Source: Anas platyrhynchos
Lineage: Eukaryota > Chordata > Aves > Anseriformes > Anatidae
DNA: 64,000 nt
Assembly (NCBI RefSeq): GCF_047663525.1
Contig: NC_092602.1
Coordinates: 2,487,501 to 2,551,500 of the forward strand
Direction: 5' to 3'
Translations under genes and position numbers: made by a program
The notes under the pieces: model-generated
What the model saw: only the letters and a program-made list of their open reading frames with translations
Database searches by the model: none
Told to the model about the DNA's origin: nothing
Shown here: in pieces, positions 19,790 to 32,394 of the stretch
Position numbering within the stretch: the stretch's first letter is position 1
How the letters are laid out: each line of letters opens with the position of its first letter

Positions 19790-20720
19790 CTTTCCCCCCC
19801 CACCTTCCATTCACGCTTGTCTGCTGCAGCGGCGAATTCCCTAAGGGGTCAGCGCTGCCTGCTCCCCGTTACAGGGACAGGGATAGGGACGGGGTCAGGG
19901 ATAGGGACGGGGACAGGACCAAGGCCAAGTCCGGGTGCGCGACCCCGCGGGGCGCTTTTGGGGAAGGGCGAGGCAGGACCGGGCCGAGCTGAGCCTCTCC
20001 TGCCTGCCGGCCTCGGGCTGCCCCGGGGTGGGGGCGAACAAAGCAGGGGGAGACAAAGGGAAAGCGAGGGGCGAGGAGAGGAGGCGAGAGGGAAGGGGGG
20101 AGCCGGAGCCGGGCAAGGAGGGAGGGGGGGGAAGCGGCTCCCGCTGCTGCTGCAGTCCCCGCCTCGCGGTGCCGCGGGCCCGGCGGGGCGCAGACGTTGT
20201 CCGCCCGCCCCGCTCCGCCCCTGCCAGCCGGGGAGGCGCCGCTGCGGAGGGGCAGGAGGAGGAGGAGGAGGCGGCCGGGAAGCCGAGCGGAGGCGGTGGC
20301 GGCGCGGAGCCGAAGGCGGCGGCTGTGAGGGCGCCGTTGGGGCCCGCGCGCGGAGGGCGGCGGCGCCTGAGGGAAGGGAGCCGCCGGGAGCCCCCCGCTG
20401 AGGAGAAAGAGGCGGTGAGGAGGGGCCGGGCTCGGTGAGGGGGGACCGGGCGCTGAGGGGAGGCGCTGAAAGGGGTCGGGGAGCGGCCGTGGGCACCGGG
20501 CAGCCGCCCCGGGGCCCCGCCACACGCCTGGCTGCGAGTCCCGGCCGGCCTGAGGGGGCCGCGGGTGACAGGGGCCGGGGGCTGGGGCATTGCTGGGGCT
20601 CTGCCCGGTTCGTCCCGGCTCGTCCCCGCCGCGCTGCGCCTCACAAACTTGGCGCCGGGCACCGGCCCTGAAGCGGGGGCAGGGACACGGAGCCGCGCCG
20701 AGTGAGGGCTGAGGCTGGGC
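19790..20720 (+). promoter_or_regulatory. CLIP1: CLIP1 CpG-island promoter and probable non-coding exon 1
   Basis: Almost 1 kb of very GC- and CpG-rich sequence in AT-rich surroundings, 11.6 kb upstream of the first CLIP1 coding exon. CLIP1 genes have a non-coding first exon, and this is the only island between ZCCHC8 and the CLIP1 ATG. Two good donors lie in it, GTGAGG at about 20415 and about 20433; the first, after GAAAGAGGCG, is my preferred exon 1 end. The start site cannot be fixed. Long open frames here on both strands are an effect of GC content. Confidence 0.75.
19874..19912 (+). repeat. GGGACR hexamer array with G-quadruplex potential
   Basis: Seven G-runs of three or four fall at a regular 6-nt period, separated by ACA, ATA, AC, TCA, ATA and AC. 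The run fits the G3-N(1-7) quadruplex rule more than once. It sits at the upstream edge of the CLIP1 CpG island. Confidence 0.75.
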
Positions 20721-23700
20721 GATGTCGTCCCGGTGCTGCTGCCTGATCCCCCCCCTTCCCTCCTCACCCACCGGCACGGCACCGATGGAAGAGCCGGCTC
20801 CGTGTAAAGCCACCTCGGCTCGCTGCCCAGGCCTGTTTTTTTGGGGGGAAAGCCGTGCAGGTGAGGTGCCCGCCGTGCCCGGTGCTGCGGCATGAGGCTG
20901 TGCTGCAGGCCGCCTGCTTTCCGCTGTGTCACTGGGGCTGCTGCCTAGGGCCCGTTACTGCCCTCCTCCTCCTCAAGGTAATCTTCGTTTCCCCCCCGCT
21001 AACGAGACTCCTGCCTTAGGATCAGGAGAGGGTTTTTGCTTTCCTCTTAGCATCTTTGTCCGTGCGCTTAAAAACCACCCAACAACCTGTTGTTGTTTTC
21101 TCCTGGAGGAGAAAAGCTCCTTCGAGATAGCGTGGGGAAGAATAGGCAGCGAATGGGTACGTCGTGATGAAAAATATGACTGAAAAATGACGGCTTTCCT
21201 CCCTGCACGCAGCTCCCCGTGCGCGGAATGGAGGCAGCGTCTCACAGGGAGCGGTGCGAGTTCACGAGCTGCTCTGAGGTCACTGAGCAGGACAACTTAA
21301 AAACGCGCCATGGGTGTATTTAATATGTAGGGAAAAGAAAGGAAAGAGGCATAAAAGAGGAAATGCTTTCATGCCTCATACTTTGCAAAGAGTTTTTTTT
21401 AAAGAGCGGAAGCATGTCTGAAAGTCTGAAACTAGCAGTGACAGAGTGATTTTCTCAGGCATGTGCACCTGCTACCACGTGTAACAAGATAGCAAATTAA
21501 ATAGTGGAGGAAAAGTAAATAACTCTTTTTTGTTTCTCCCTTAACAACAAAGTATCATAGCGTAAAGAATGTGTGACCACTCAGGGACTGACATTCTTCA
21601 TACTGAATACACACAAAACGACTAGAAAACAGGCAGAGGTTTATTAGTTCTCTGTTTGAAATTTATGGTATTCCGGGGCTCTTTTTCCACCTAGTCTTAA
21701 TATGTGCCAGAAAATTTCCCGTGTGTACCAAAGTACACTAAAGCTTTGAGTGTTGGAAGGGGAAGGACAGGATTGCGTTGGCTGAAGCTTCTGCTTGGAA
21801 ATGTGACATCATCTGTCTGTATCTGTAGGGATCAAGAAGAATGTTTCATTTGGCAAAAAAAATAAAAAAATGTGTGGTTTCTTTTTCAAGAGAAGTTTTT
21901 GGCTTTCTAGTGTGGGGGAGAAAAACATCTGTCTTGAATCATCACAAAGGTGTATTATAAGAAATAATCTCTTTCTTCACATGACAATACAGTAAGAAGG
22001 AGCAGTGCTCCATATGAGCTGGTCACTGTGATTTTCTAGAGCTCCCGTAGATTTCCTGTCTGATCTGTAGGCTGTATCTGTTTATCATCTTCTGAATGTG
22101 AATGCCCAGGACAGTCTTTACTTACTTAGCTTGGCTAGATTGGATAATTCCCTTAGTATTCCTCTCTTTATCCCTTTAGCCACATTGAAGTTTTTTTGGG
22201 GAGAGTGACTGAGAATATTCCAAAATAGATCTTCCTTCAAAAGAAATAGTGATCTGTCTTGCCAGCACAATTTTTCAAAACTGCTTTTCTTTCTCTCTCT
22301 AAAACAGTCGGGTCAAATGTTAACTCTGTATGTTAAATGCAAGTTTTCTAGTGTTTCAACATGGTGACCATGAATGAATGCAGCTCTTGTTTAATCTTTT
22401 GGCATTCCTTTGGGACTACTGGCTCTGCTGGCATGTATAAAAAGTAACGCACTGGAATCCGTATTGGACTGGCATGTTTAGAAATGCCTCAGATGGATGG
22501 TGTTTTGTTATTTAATGAAAGGCAATTATATACTGCATTAGCTGTAATCTCAGCTGCCCAGAGCTAGATGCCAATTTCTGCTGGAGCAACCATTTCGTTC
22601 TTCTTGACCAGCAGAACTGAAGCCAGCTCTATGAGCAGCACCGTGTCCCTGATGATTTTGAACATCCACGATCTTGTCCATGTGTCAAAATGCACACAAT
22701 GTTATACTCACGTCACTTAGAATGGTACAACTGACCCTTAGAAACACCCACAATGTGATATCCAGCTCCTGGCCTCAGAAATACTGGAAAGGATTTAGAA
22801 GATGCATCTCCGAACAGATGGTACAAATCTCTACCTTAGCACCTGGCCTAGCAGGTGTCCTGCTCAACTGCTTGTACAAACTTTGACAGAAAACTCTTCA
22901 GTGAGTGCTACCTACCATACCTTCCTCTAATTTAAGAAACATCTTCAGTCTACTGTTTCTAAGAGAAATACCCTTAAAAGCTGATCACTTTTTCTGATCT
23001 TTATAACCTTGCTTATTTTAAGGGGAAATTGCAAGGTGAAGGGAGAAACTCAGTATTTGATGGAATTGGCTTATCTGACTCAGTCTCCTTCTCTGCTTGG
23101 CAGCAGCATCCGTTGAATCAGAGCAATATTTATCTAAGTTCTGTATTTGTACTTCTACTTTATTATATGCCAGCCGTATAACAGTCATGGTGCTAATTTA
23201 AAAGGCTAAGAACATGGAGAGCTAAAAAGGGATTGCTGACTTGATGTTTTCAAGGCGTGTGAAGCAGTTACACTTTCACCCAAGTCTATCAAAATTAAAT
23301 TCTGACTATAAAAAGCAGCGCTTTGTTTCAGCCGCTTCAGTTGTGATTGTGTGATTTAGAAGCCCTTTGTCTTAGTTCATGTGTGTTTGGTTTTGAGGCT
23401 GGCAGGAGATAATATTTTCCTTCTCAAACTTTCATGTAAATGTTAGATCCCGAATACATTAAACTTTATGCTCTAATATCCAGAGAATGAATTGTTACTG
23501 GGGACTGAATTCACTTACTCAGGCGGTTTGAAGTGTGTTATCATTGGGAGAAGCTGGTGCTGACAGTTGAACAAATTATTTTTCTTGTTATCAAAATGGA
23601 GGGTTTTGGCAAAGGCAGTTAGAAACTTCCTTGGAAAAACGTAGAAAAGGTAGTAAGCGTTGATAGTAGACTTCTCAGAAGAGGTAGTAATAATTTACTT

Positions 23701-26380
23701 TCTTGGATGAAAGCTTTCTCTGCTTTTCAATCCTTGACTCATTCTGTAGAGAATGATGTGTGCTTAGAAGGATCATGTGCTTTCTGATCTTTTAATAGAC
23801 TATAGCAGTGACATTTTTATAATGCGTGTGTACAGAGGCAACGAGGAAGTGTTAGATTTTGCATCACATTTTCTGTGATTTTTTAAAAAAAGGTTTTTAA
23901 TAGTTATTAGCTATTTCTTGTTAATGAAAGATGGGTATCTGTCTAAAAAATTGAACAGACTGTGTTTAGAAATAGCAACATAGATCAAGAAAGACTGAGA
24001 AAGAATTATTCACCATATTGCTAGCCAAAAATAATTTTTTACTGTTACAGACATCCTCTCATATCTGTGCTTCATATTCAGTAGTCTGTCTTTGTGCTCC
24101 AGTGGTATATTTTTACTGAGGATCTCAAGGCACTGAAGAATCTGAATAAGCATAGCTGTCTATGGAATGATAAGGTGAGGTGACTTATCATGTCCTTGAT
24201 GCGGAATTAAAATACATAAGCAGCATAGAAGCTTGAATGAACCGCTTCTCACAGCGTTACCATAATGTCTGACTGGTGGTTCGAGCTCCTAAGCCTCTTA
24301 CTATCTTTCATTTGAATCATCTCCTTGTTCTTACTACAGTTTCTTAGCTGTAGGAATTTGCTTTGTCCTTTCCTAAGCATATGCAGCATATGTTTATCCA
24401 GGATGCAGTGAAGACCCTGCACTTTCCAGAGAATGGCTATGTCTCTTATTTAGCAATATCACTAAAACCCTCTACTTTTTAGTGTCTTGTGATGGTTGCC
24501 TTCCTAACTGCTGCATTCAAGTTGGACGTTATCTGCGTGCATACTGATAACCTGCTGCTGCCAAGTTACTGAAGGCAATATTTGGGCTTTTCCATTTTGC
24601 TTCAGAAATTCATTCTGATTCAGTCTTAGGGAGAAACTCAAAACTATATGAACTCAAGTGCCCCTTGCACCTGTTGGCCTACTTCTGTGAAACCTCTAAG
24701 AATGAAAATGTTCTTATAAGTCCCCTGCCTTTTATTTTATTTAGACAAAATTAGCTACCAGGTTCAAAGTCAGAGGAGAAATAGAGATTTGTGCTGGCTG
24801 CTGTAAAAGATTTGATGTTGAAAGTTAATCTGAAAGTCTTTGCAGAATATACCACAGATCTGTGAACTCATGCAGAAAATAGTTCAAGTCGTCTCCGTGA
24901 TCTCAAAATGCAACATCTCCTACCTGTCTCAGTTAAGAAACAACCTAAAAATTGCTGGTTGAAGTCTAGATTGACCATGTTCTTAATGGGGACAGTGTGG
25001 TGGGGCATTTCTATTGATTCCCAAACAGCAAAATTTGTTCTTTCCCTGTCCCTCTAAGGGTACAAGAAAACAGGAATTTCTTCTGAGTTACTGAAGAAGT
25101 GGAGATTCGCTCTTTGAAGTTAGAGAAAACCAGGAGCTATTTCTGGGGATGTCCTTACACCGTGGTGTGGTGGTTGCCTGATAGTGGGATGAGTGATGAC
25201 AAGGCATAGTGTTTGCATTACGGTATTGGGATTGTTTTGAATATCCTCTGCTTGTCTGTGTCTCACCGAACATACTGGTTGCTGCACACTAAGTAATGTT
25301 TATGTAAACCCGTGCTCTCTAAAATAGAGTTGGAACATTTTTCAGGATCTCTGCTGGTGATCACATAGATACGATTCTGGTTGAGTAATTTGTCAGCAAC
25401 TCTTTGTTTCAAGTTGTGTTCATCTAGTCAACGATACTGATAAAAGAGCTGTGTTGTACCACTGGGCAAACTTCCCAACTTTTTGTATTTTTTATGGTGG
25501 CCAAAGTAAGTTGTGTTTTGAGCTAGACTGTTAACTCAGTTTTAAATGCAAAATTTTTTCTACCCTTAAAAGTGGGGTGCAAAGTACCGATTTGATAGGC
25601 ATGTACCAGCCCATATATTTTGATGCTGGCAGTAAGCATCCAGTAAGCCAAATAAATATGACCTGATAGCATGTAGCATGATAAACATTGAATTAAATGA
25701 TGCATATTACTTCGGTGTCTTTTATTATAATGATGTATCTGAAGAATATTTTCAGGTCATCGTGTTACTTGCTTAATTGACAACAAAATCCATAGTTTCT
25801 ATGAGACAAAATTAAACTGAAGTAATGCGCTTTCTGGCTTGTTTCAGTCTGAATGTGCTACTCGTTCAATAAATGCTTTGGAGCTGAACAATGCATGTCA
25901 AATTTGCAGTAAGTCATGAGCAGTGGGTTCAGAGATAAGTTCACTTGCTGTTTCAATAATTGGCTTCAGTGGCTAAATTCAAAGAGACCTTAATGTAATT
26001 CATAGCTACAAATGGTTTTATTTAAGCCATAAATGGCTAGGAATACAAAGTGTGCCGCATCATTACAAGAGGGAAGTTCTGAAAAGTTAACGCATGAAGG
26101 CTTCAAAATCCATTTGTTGGTTTAACTACTTGTCATTGTTTCACAACTGGCTTTGAAACTTGGTGGAACATTTATAATGGATATTTTGCACTGTGGGATT
26201 ACTTCATTGTGAGTGTAATTCAGCACTTGATGAACTGCATGATGATGATTGAGTGATTTTAGTTGCCCAATATGAAATATCTCCATTGGACCCAGAACCT
26301 GGCAGAGAAGGTGTTTTGAGCAGGAAGGTTATTGTTGTGGGATAAGGCTCAGCTTGCCTGCTCTGGGTGTGCTGACATTG

Positions 26381-26414
26381 CAATAAAAAATAAAAATAAA
26401 AATAAAAATAAAAA
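26381..26414 (+). repeat. (AAAAT)n microsatellite
   Basis: About six copies of an AAAAT/AATAA pentamer in CLIP1 intron 1. Confidence 0.85.
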
Positions 26415-29269
26415 GATTGGTTGCTAATATATGGTAGTGGGAGAATTTATATTCCTTCTTGGAAACAAAACAAGATGGTGGCAATCGTAAATTCTGTTTA
26501 GGGAGGGTGTGTGAGCCAAGCTGCTTTCTGCAATATATCTCTCTGCTCTATCCACGTCATCCAGCACTGCTTGAGGAGGGATGTTGGTGGATATGTCCCA
26601 GGCTAGCTGGTGGGCTTGCCACAGACAAATTCATCTCATTCCTGCTTGAACCTTTCAGAAGTTGGCCTCTGGGAGCTGGCATATTCTTGCACAGAGGGAA
26701 GTATTCTTAAAGAGGTAGAATGAAGCAAATAGTGCAACATGAAGGCATTTACTTTGTTCAAAGCCAGGATATAGTTGTATTTTTAAATAGTGTATTATTT
26801 TCAAAAGCCTCTAAACTGAAACTTAAAGCATTATTTTAAGTGCTTTTGGAATTACATATACTCAGCTTTTACAGAAATGTAATAGCAGCCTAGGAAACCA
26901 CAAATACAACTTGTAGAGCTGTGATAAAAATTAGGTCTGAATCATACAGAAGATGCTTATGTACTTTAAATTATTTGTCTTTGGCATTCTGTTTCAAGAA
27001 TACCATAATGTTGGGAGTTGTATGTGTAACCATGAGGTCTTGGAGTCCTTAAGGTAATTCACGGACCAGAAAAGAAAACTTCCCAGGTTCCAAAATTCCA
27101 AGTTATTTTCTCCCTGAACCATTGTTAGGATTTTCAAGGAATGATTCATGAGCTTTTGAAAGCTTGGCAATAGTGACATGAACATTAAGACTGTGAAAGA
27201 GATAGTTAAGAAATCTTGTTCAGGCTGCTTTTTTCAAAAATAGTGCTTCATTTTTATCTTTCATATTCTTTTATTTGTCTTAGGAAAGTGACATTTCTGG
27301 ATTGTGGCGGTCTTTGAAATATATTTTCTGTGTCACTTTTCTACAGAAAGCATTGTCTGATTTATTTCCTATATGCTATATTTTCTTCATAGTATGGTAA
27401 GAATTTTTTAAGATCTTCTCTGTTTGCATAGCCTTTGGAGCTCTTCAGCAGTGTTATGTACTCTATGCAACCATTTTTGAATATTTTCAACATATTTGTT
27501 ATATGTATTTTGCAAAAAAATAAAGTACTCTTAACAGAGTTAACAAGTTGAAGTGGTCTCTCTTCTGAACTTAGAAAGGTGTTGGCTTTGAAAAGCCACA
27601 GTATTAGTCTCTTAATGGTATCAGCTGAGTTAGTATTATCTTTCCAATTTGAAATGTTTTGAAGAACTCATGCACAACTCATACCAGATGATCATTGTTT
27701 AAAAATAATATTTTTACTTTATTGTACAAACAAACCACATGAGAGTAGCGTTCCAGCCTCAAAGTACACTGCAGAGAGTCAGACTGCATGTGTCTGCATG
27801 CAGAAGACCGGGATTACGCAGTCTGTTTCGAGTCAGCTCAAACATTATCCTGCTCTGTTCTGGAAAGTCCTCTTTGTTTCCACCCCAAATGGACAGACAA
27901 CTTGCTTCTCTCCATGGAAACACTGTGTCTGCGCCACTGAAGTCACGAGTAGTGATGTTAGCAAGTGATTCTTCCTTACGCTGTCAAGTCACAGTTTCAA
28001 ATGTCTTATCATTTAAGTGTTTTATCGTATTTTTAATGTTGGCGCTATGTGGCACTAGGTAAGGAGAGAGGTAATGGCAGCAGACTTGTCAGATGTCAGC
28101 TAACCTTAAAGAACAATTGGTGCTGCTACAGTCTTGTCGTGACTGTAGGGTTCTTAAGTGGAGTGAGCTGAGACTCAAACGTTTTCTCTTTTTTTTTTTG
28201 TAGTGCTAGTTGTTAAAATACACTCTAGAACAAAACCATGGTGGGCAGCTGTTTTATTATTGTGATTCCTCTTTGATAGCTGGAAAGGATTCTGCTTTGA
28301 GGTAATGCTAAGAGCTTTTGGTACCAGATCTACTTTTGCTAAGGCTGTAATATTTTCTGAGATGATTGGTAAAGCTTGACTGTAAATCAAAGGGTTTAAT
28401 TGCATTTCACATGCATACTTCATTAGCAGTTTGTATGATGTATGAATGAAAACGTGCTTCGCCTTGCTCTCCTTTTATATTCTGGTTTAAATTTGCTATA
28501 GCTACTACCAGTTCTGGATGTCTGAACTTTTGGGAGTTCAGTCTGAAGTGCCTTAAGTTAGTATATTTTTTCCCAGGGTAATGTTCTTCTCCCCTCTGTT
28601 ACTTACTGTCACTTCAGCACTTGAGCCTTTAGATATCTTTTCACTCATGAAACCGGAGCATGGGTAGTATTTAGTGTACATCACAATCATCTCACTCAAC
28701 TGAGTGACATATGCATGTTTTGGCAGTGTCTGTTGCTTCAGGAGCTGTCTGGCTGAATGCTTGTTTTAATTCAGTATTTTTTTTATTATTATTTTTTAAT
28801 CTCAGCTTGCCAAAATAATTCAATAATTCATATTTACTTATCAGAGTGGTAGGTTTTATTTTCTCGAATCAATGCTTTTCAACTTGTTTCTTGTGGATTA
28901 GTTCAAGATCTGTGAAAGAGAACCAAGAAAAATAAGGATATTATCAACTGGCTAAAAGGGCCAAAGCAAGGATTCATGTCTGCATTTGAGAGTCAATGCA
29001 AAAAAAAATGCATTTCATTCGAGAATGTCACACCATATGAAATCATGTATTTCCCAGTAGCAGCACAAGTGCAAAGCTTGTGTTTAAAATCTTCTTTAAA
29101 ATCTTCTCTTTGCTCCCAACAACAGTGTTAGTAAAATGTGCGACTTTCTGAAAACTTAAGTAGTGTGTATTATCAGGCTTTATGGGCATTTCCTTAGGTT
29201 CCTGATCTGATCTTTTGAGAAACTTGCAGTTGATGTTACTGCCTATTTGTTATAAAAATTCTTTTCAGG

Positions 29270-29360
29270 AGAGCTGAGAAAGATTCAGAGAAGGGACACG
29301 AACAAATTGAGACAAGCAGCTAGCTGCCCTCTTTCATGAGGAATAAAATGAGGTAATTGA
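29270..29360 (+). mobile_element. Possible degraded CR1 fragment
   Basis: The stretch around ATTCAGAGAAGGGACACGAA and the following TTTCATGAGGAA resembles the CR1 segment for 'cagagaagggccac...tatgagga'. It is short and diverged, so the call is tentative. Confidence 0.3.
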
Positions 29361-31216
29361 CATCTGAAGACTGTTAGGAAGTGCCTAAAATCACTCGTTA
29401 GAAACTTGGGCTTTCAGTGTTTTGTGAATTCTATTAGGAAATATCAACTTCCCGCCTATTTCTAAGACTCAAAGTTGCATTTTCCCTGTTGCAATAAGGC
29501 ACTAAATTGCCAAAATGTTTTGCCTATATTTTAGCAGTTTGTTGCATTAAGCTACAATTTCAGGAACTCTGAAACCAGGGCACAAGGGATTGTGTTACTT
29601 CTGGCCTAGTTGAAGGCTTGTGCATTGAAAAAGGCAAATGACACAGCAAATACATAACCTCTGACTGTGGAGAGCAGGATTAAAATATGAATGAGCACCT
29701 TGAGCCAGGAAATGCAATATTAGAAGGTTCTAGCTTTCTGTTGGCCAAAGGCTTGTTAAACGTCTATTAATAAATAATTATTTGAAACAGGCAAGATGTA
29801 ATTTTGCGGGTTGTTTTAGTGTGTTTTATTCTTTCAATATTCCTATCCTTGCAAGATACAGGTGTTTACTAACTGAGTGGTACTGGAATGGGGTCTGGGG
29901 AAAGAAAAGGAAAACAAAAACAGAAATGGTAATATGTGGAAAACAGAGGCAGAATACTGGAAGCACATTTTTAGTGTCCTGGTTTTAGAAGGAGGTCTTC
30001 CTTAGGGGAACTTGCTTCTGGTCCAAATGAGGTGGTTGAATTTCCATAAATGTTGTGTTTGACACTGTCAAAGAGGACTTTGAACTAAAAAGAACTGACC
30101 TTGATAACTCCTGCATTCCTGAATTTGTACCACGTCCATCCTTATTGTGTAGAGTTTTCCTGTTTTGTGGATTTTGATGGGTTGAGGAAAAAATAATAGA
30201 AGCAGGCGTGGAGATCCTGGCATTGGAAGGAAGGGAATAGGGATGAGGAAGATTAGGCAGTGTGTATGTGAGAGAGAAAATGATGAAAATATGAAGAAAT
30301 CTGATGCACGCAGATTTAGCAGGGAAGATAGGTATGTAGTAAGACGAAAAAAACAAGTGTTTCTTCTTCTGTGTTGAGTGACATTCTACATGCTCCTGTG
30401 CCCCTGTATAACTGTGTGCCCCTCAGTTCTTTCATAGCTTTATGACATTTCATGTCTGTCCCTCTGCTTTGATTTTAGAGCTAACTCTGCTTTCATGTTC
30501 ATGAACATGAATGCTCCTGCTTAGAAATTAATAGTGAACTGGCATACGACAGGCAAAAACAATGGAGAAATTTTTCACTTTGGTAGTCATAACTCTGCAG
30601 ATGGGTGACTGACATACTTCTGGCAATGCTAGAAAAATGTTCATCAGTCTGCACAGTGCTGCTTGGAGTTTTCATGGAGTATAACTTAAATTGTAGATAA
30701 ACATGCAGTCAAGGCAGTAATTAAAACTTTTTAAAGTATAACATTTTTGCAGACTTAGAAAATGACTTGAATTTGGCATAGCCAATCTTGAAATAGCCAA
30801 AGAAATGTTTCGCTTTGCTATTTATGTTCACAAAGCAGCATGACAGATACTTTCTTTTTTTTTTTTTTTCCAAGGTGAATTGATTTTTAGGAACACTAAT
30901 GTGCTGGCTGTTAATAATACAGGAAGGGTAAAACTTCTCCTGGTAGGTAAAAGGCTTTTCTCTAGCCTTTATTCCTGTACTACGATATTCTCTGCCCTCA
31001 CTAGGGTTTCTCTTGCCTTGAAATGTGCCAGTTATGTGCACCTGGGCACTACTGGTGAGGGTTTGGGAAGCGTGCAGCTGGGCAGCTTTTTGCCTGTGCA
31101 TGTGTACTGACAGCTGCCAAAATGCCACGTGAATCACAGGACGGAGACCTGGCTTCTGTTTGTCGTGTCCTGAGCAAACAGTTGAGCAAGCAGTCTGTTG
31201 CTACATATCTGCTTGC

Positions 31217-31237
31217 TTTTTTTTTTTTTTTTTTTTT
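31217..31237 (+). repeat. T21 homopolymer
   Basis: An uninterrupted run of 21 T in CLIP1 intron 1, 165 bp upstream of the A37 run. Confidence 0.9.
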
Positions 31238-31400
31238 GGTCCAGGTTTTTGTTTACGTGTGTGTTGTTTTTCAGGGGAGCATATCTGTTCTGTCAGTGCC
31301 CTAAATACAAGGCTCAGCAAATATCCTGGCTGTGTTCGTGCAGAGCAGTTTATGCTTTTGATGGTGGGGGGAGACCAGTCAGCTTACAGTTTGGTTATAG

Positions 31401-31402
<2 letters not shown>

Positions 31403-31439
<37 letters not shown>
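31403..31439 (+). repeat. A37 homopolymer
   Basis: An uninterrupted run of 37 A, the longest homopolymer in the window. The sequence upstream is not recognisable as a retroposed gene. Length in the assembly may be unreliable. Confidence 0.9.
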
Positions 31440-31440
<1 letters not shown>

Positions 31441-32198
31441 CCTTTCTAAAGCTTTTGTAATCAGAAGGAAGATGCCTTCTGTGGCTAAAACCTCATGGCA
31501 CAGTTCCTGAAAGTCTTATAGTTGGCGTGCCGGTCTGAGAAGCTCAGGGAGGAGCAGGGCTCCCCCTCCTCTTTCCAGTGCGGAGCTGGGGCACTTCTGG
31601 GGACTGAGTGAAGTGTCTTGTGATCTCGGACACGCGATTCCCACATTGCTGAGGTAGATGTTTACTTCTTAGTTGCCATCATTTAACTCTGTTGATCAGC
31701 CTTAGCTTTTCAGTTCCAATCTCTTTAAAACTTCGTTCTTTTTATCCTGAATTTCCCTGTTCTCTTGATTTTTCTTGCAGCTAATTCTCCAGTCTCAAGT
31801 TATTTTTGCTGGGATATTGCAACACTTGAAAAATGTGACTGAAAACAGTAGGGTGTGCAGAGTGGTTATATCTGTGCGTAATGTTGTTAGTAATGCAGTT
31901 AAGGGCTTTGTTTTTCTTAAAATAGCCTTCGAGTTTAAAGCTCAACATGAATACAGCAGCATTCACTGAAGAGAGTTATTCTGATGCTTTAGGTTCAGAT
32001 TGGAGTCTTTTAATAGGAAATAACTTTTGAATAAATTGAAGGCTTGGAATTGCTATCCTGGGAAATGCTTCTGGTTGTTACTGTGAAGTGCGTTTAGCAT
32101 GCGTTTCATATATAGGCTCTGTGTGTGTATGTAGGGTACTTTATTCTGCAGGAGCCCCAATACTGATTTTGTTTCATGCCTAATATTTTTCTGTACAG

Positions 32199-32300
32199 GT
32201 TTACTCCAGAGTTGGAAGACAGAGAATAGTATATTGTATCCATGTTTGGAAAAAGGTAGTTGCTGTAGACGAAGAGGACTAACTCTGATATCACAGAAAG
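32199..32300 (+). other. CLIP1: CLIP1 exon 2 5' UTR part
   Basis: 102 nt of untranslated exon sequence between the acceptor at 32198 and the start codon. It holds a very short upstream ORF at 32242-32259 (M-F-G-K-R-stop) in weak context. Confidence 0.75.
32242..32259 (+). promoter_or_regulatory. CLIP1: Upstream ORF in CLIP1 5' UTR (5 codons)
   Basis: ATG at 32242, then TTT GGA AAA AGG and stop TAG at 32257-32259, ending 41 nt before the CLIP1 start. The -3 base is T, so initiation would be weak. A translational effect is inference. Confidence 0.45.
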
Positions 32301-32394
32301 ATGAGTATGTTAAAACCAAGTGGACTTAAGGCTCCTTCAAAGACCATCAAGCATGGGGCTACATTACTGAAAGCACCTGCATCTGTTGCAACCG
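32301..32394 (+). CDS. CLIP1: CLIP1 coding exon 2 (start)
   Basis: [14 protein letters not shown], residues 1-31, plus the first base of Ala32. Basic Ser/Pro-rich N-terminus. Donor GTAAAG. Confidence 0.96.

Larger units (their letters stand above)
13721..19790. other. Intergenic region between ZCCHC8 and CLIP1
   Basis: About 6 kb of AT-rich sequence without a gene I can support. Open frames are short and lack splice context or recognisable product. It contains simple GTTTT/GTTT repeats near 15625-15680 and 17671-17702, scattered AATAAA hexamers and an inverted repeat at 18895-18919. Regulatory elements may exist, but nothing identifies them from sequence alone. Confidence 0.65.
20416..32198 (+). 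other. CLIP1: CLIP1 intron 1 (5' UTR intron)
   Basis: About 11.8 kb between the inferred non-coding exon 1 and exon 2 (acceptor CTGTACAG at 32191-32198). No coding exon or RNA gene is recognisable. It holds an (AAAAT)n repeat near 26383-26414, a weak CR1-like patch near 29270-29360, and the T21 and A37 homopolymers at 31217-31439. Alternative first exons are possible but not visible. Confidence 0.65.

Noticed and set aside
19817..20932. Long open frames on both strands (up to 345 codons) in the CpG island
   Set aside because: GC-rich sequence has few stop codons. The translations are low-complexity Pro/Arg/Gly/Ala with frames open on both strands, and there is no family match.
31300..31440. 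A37 run as the tail of a processed pseudogene
   Set aside because: The sequence upstream of the run resembles no gene I recognise and no flanking target-site duplication is visible.
31160..31510. 116-codon ORF containing a poly-Lys run
   Set aside because: The Lys run is the A37 homopolymer and the Phe run is the T21 tract; no splice context.
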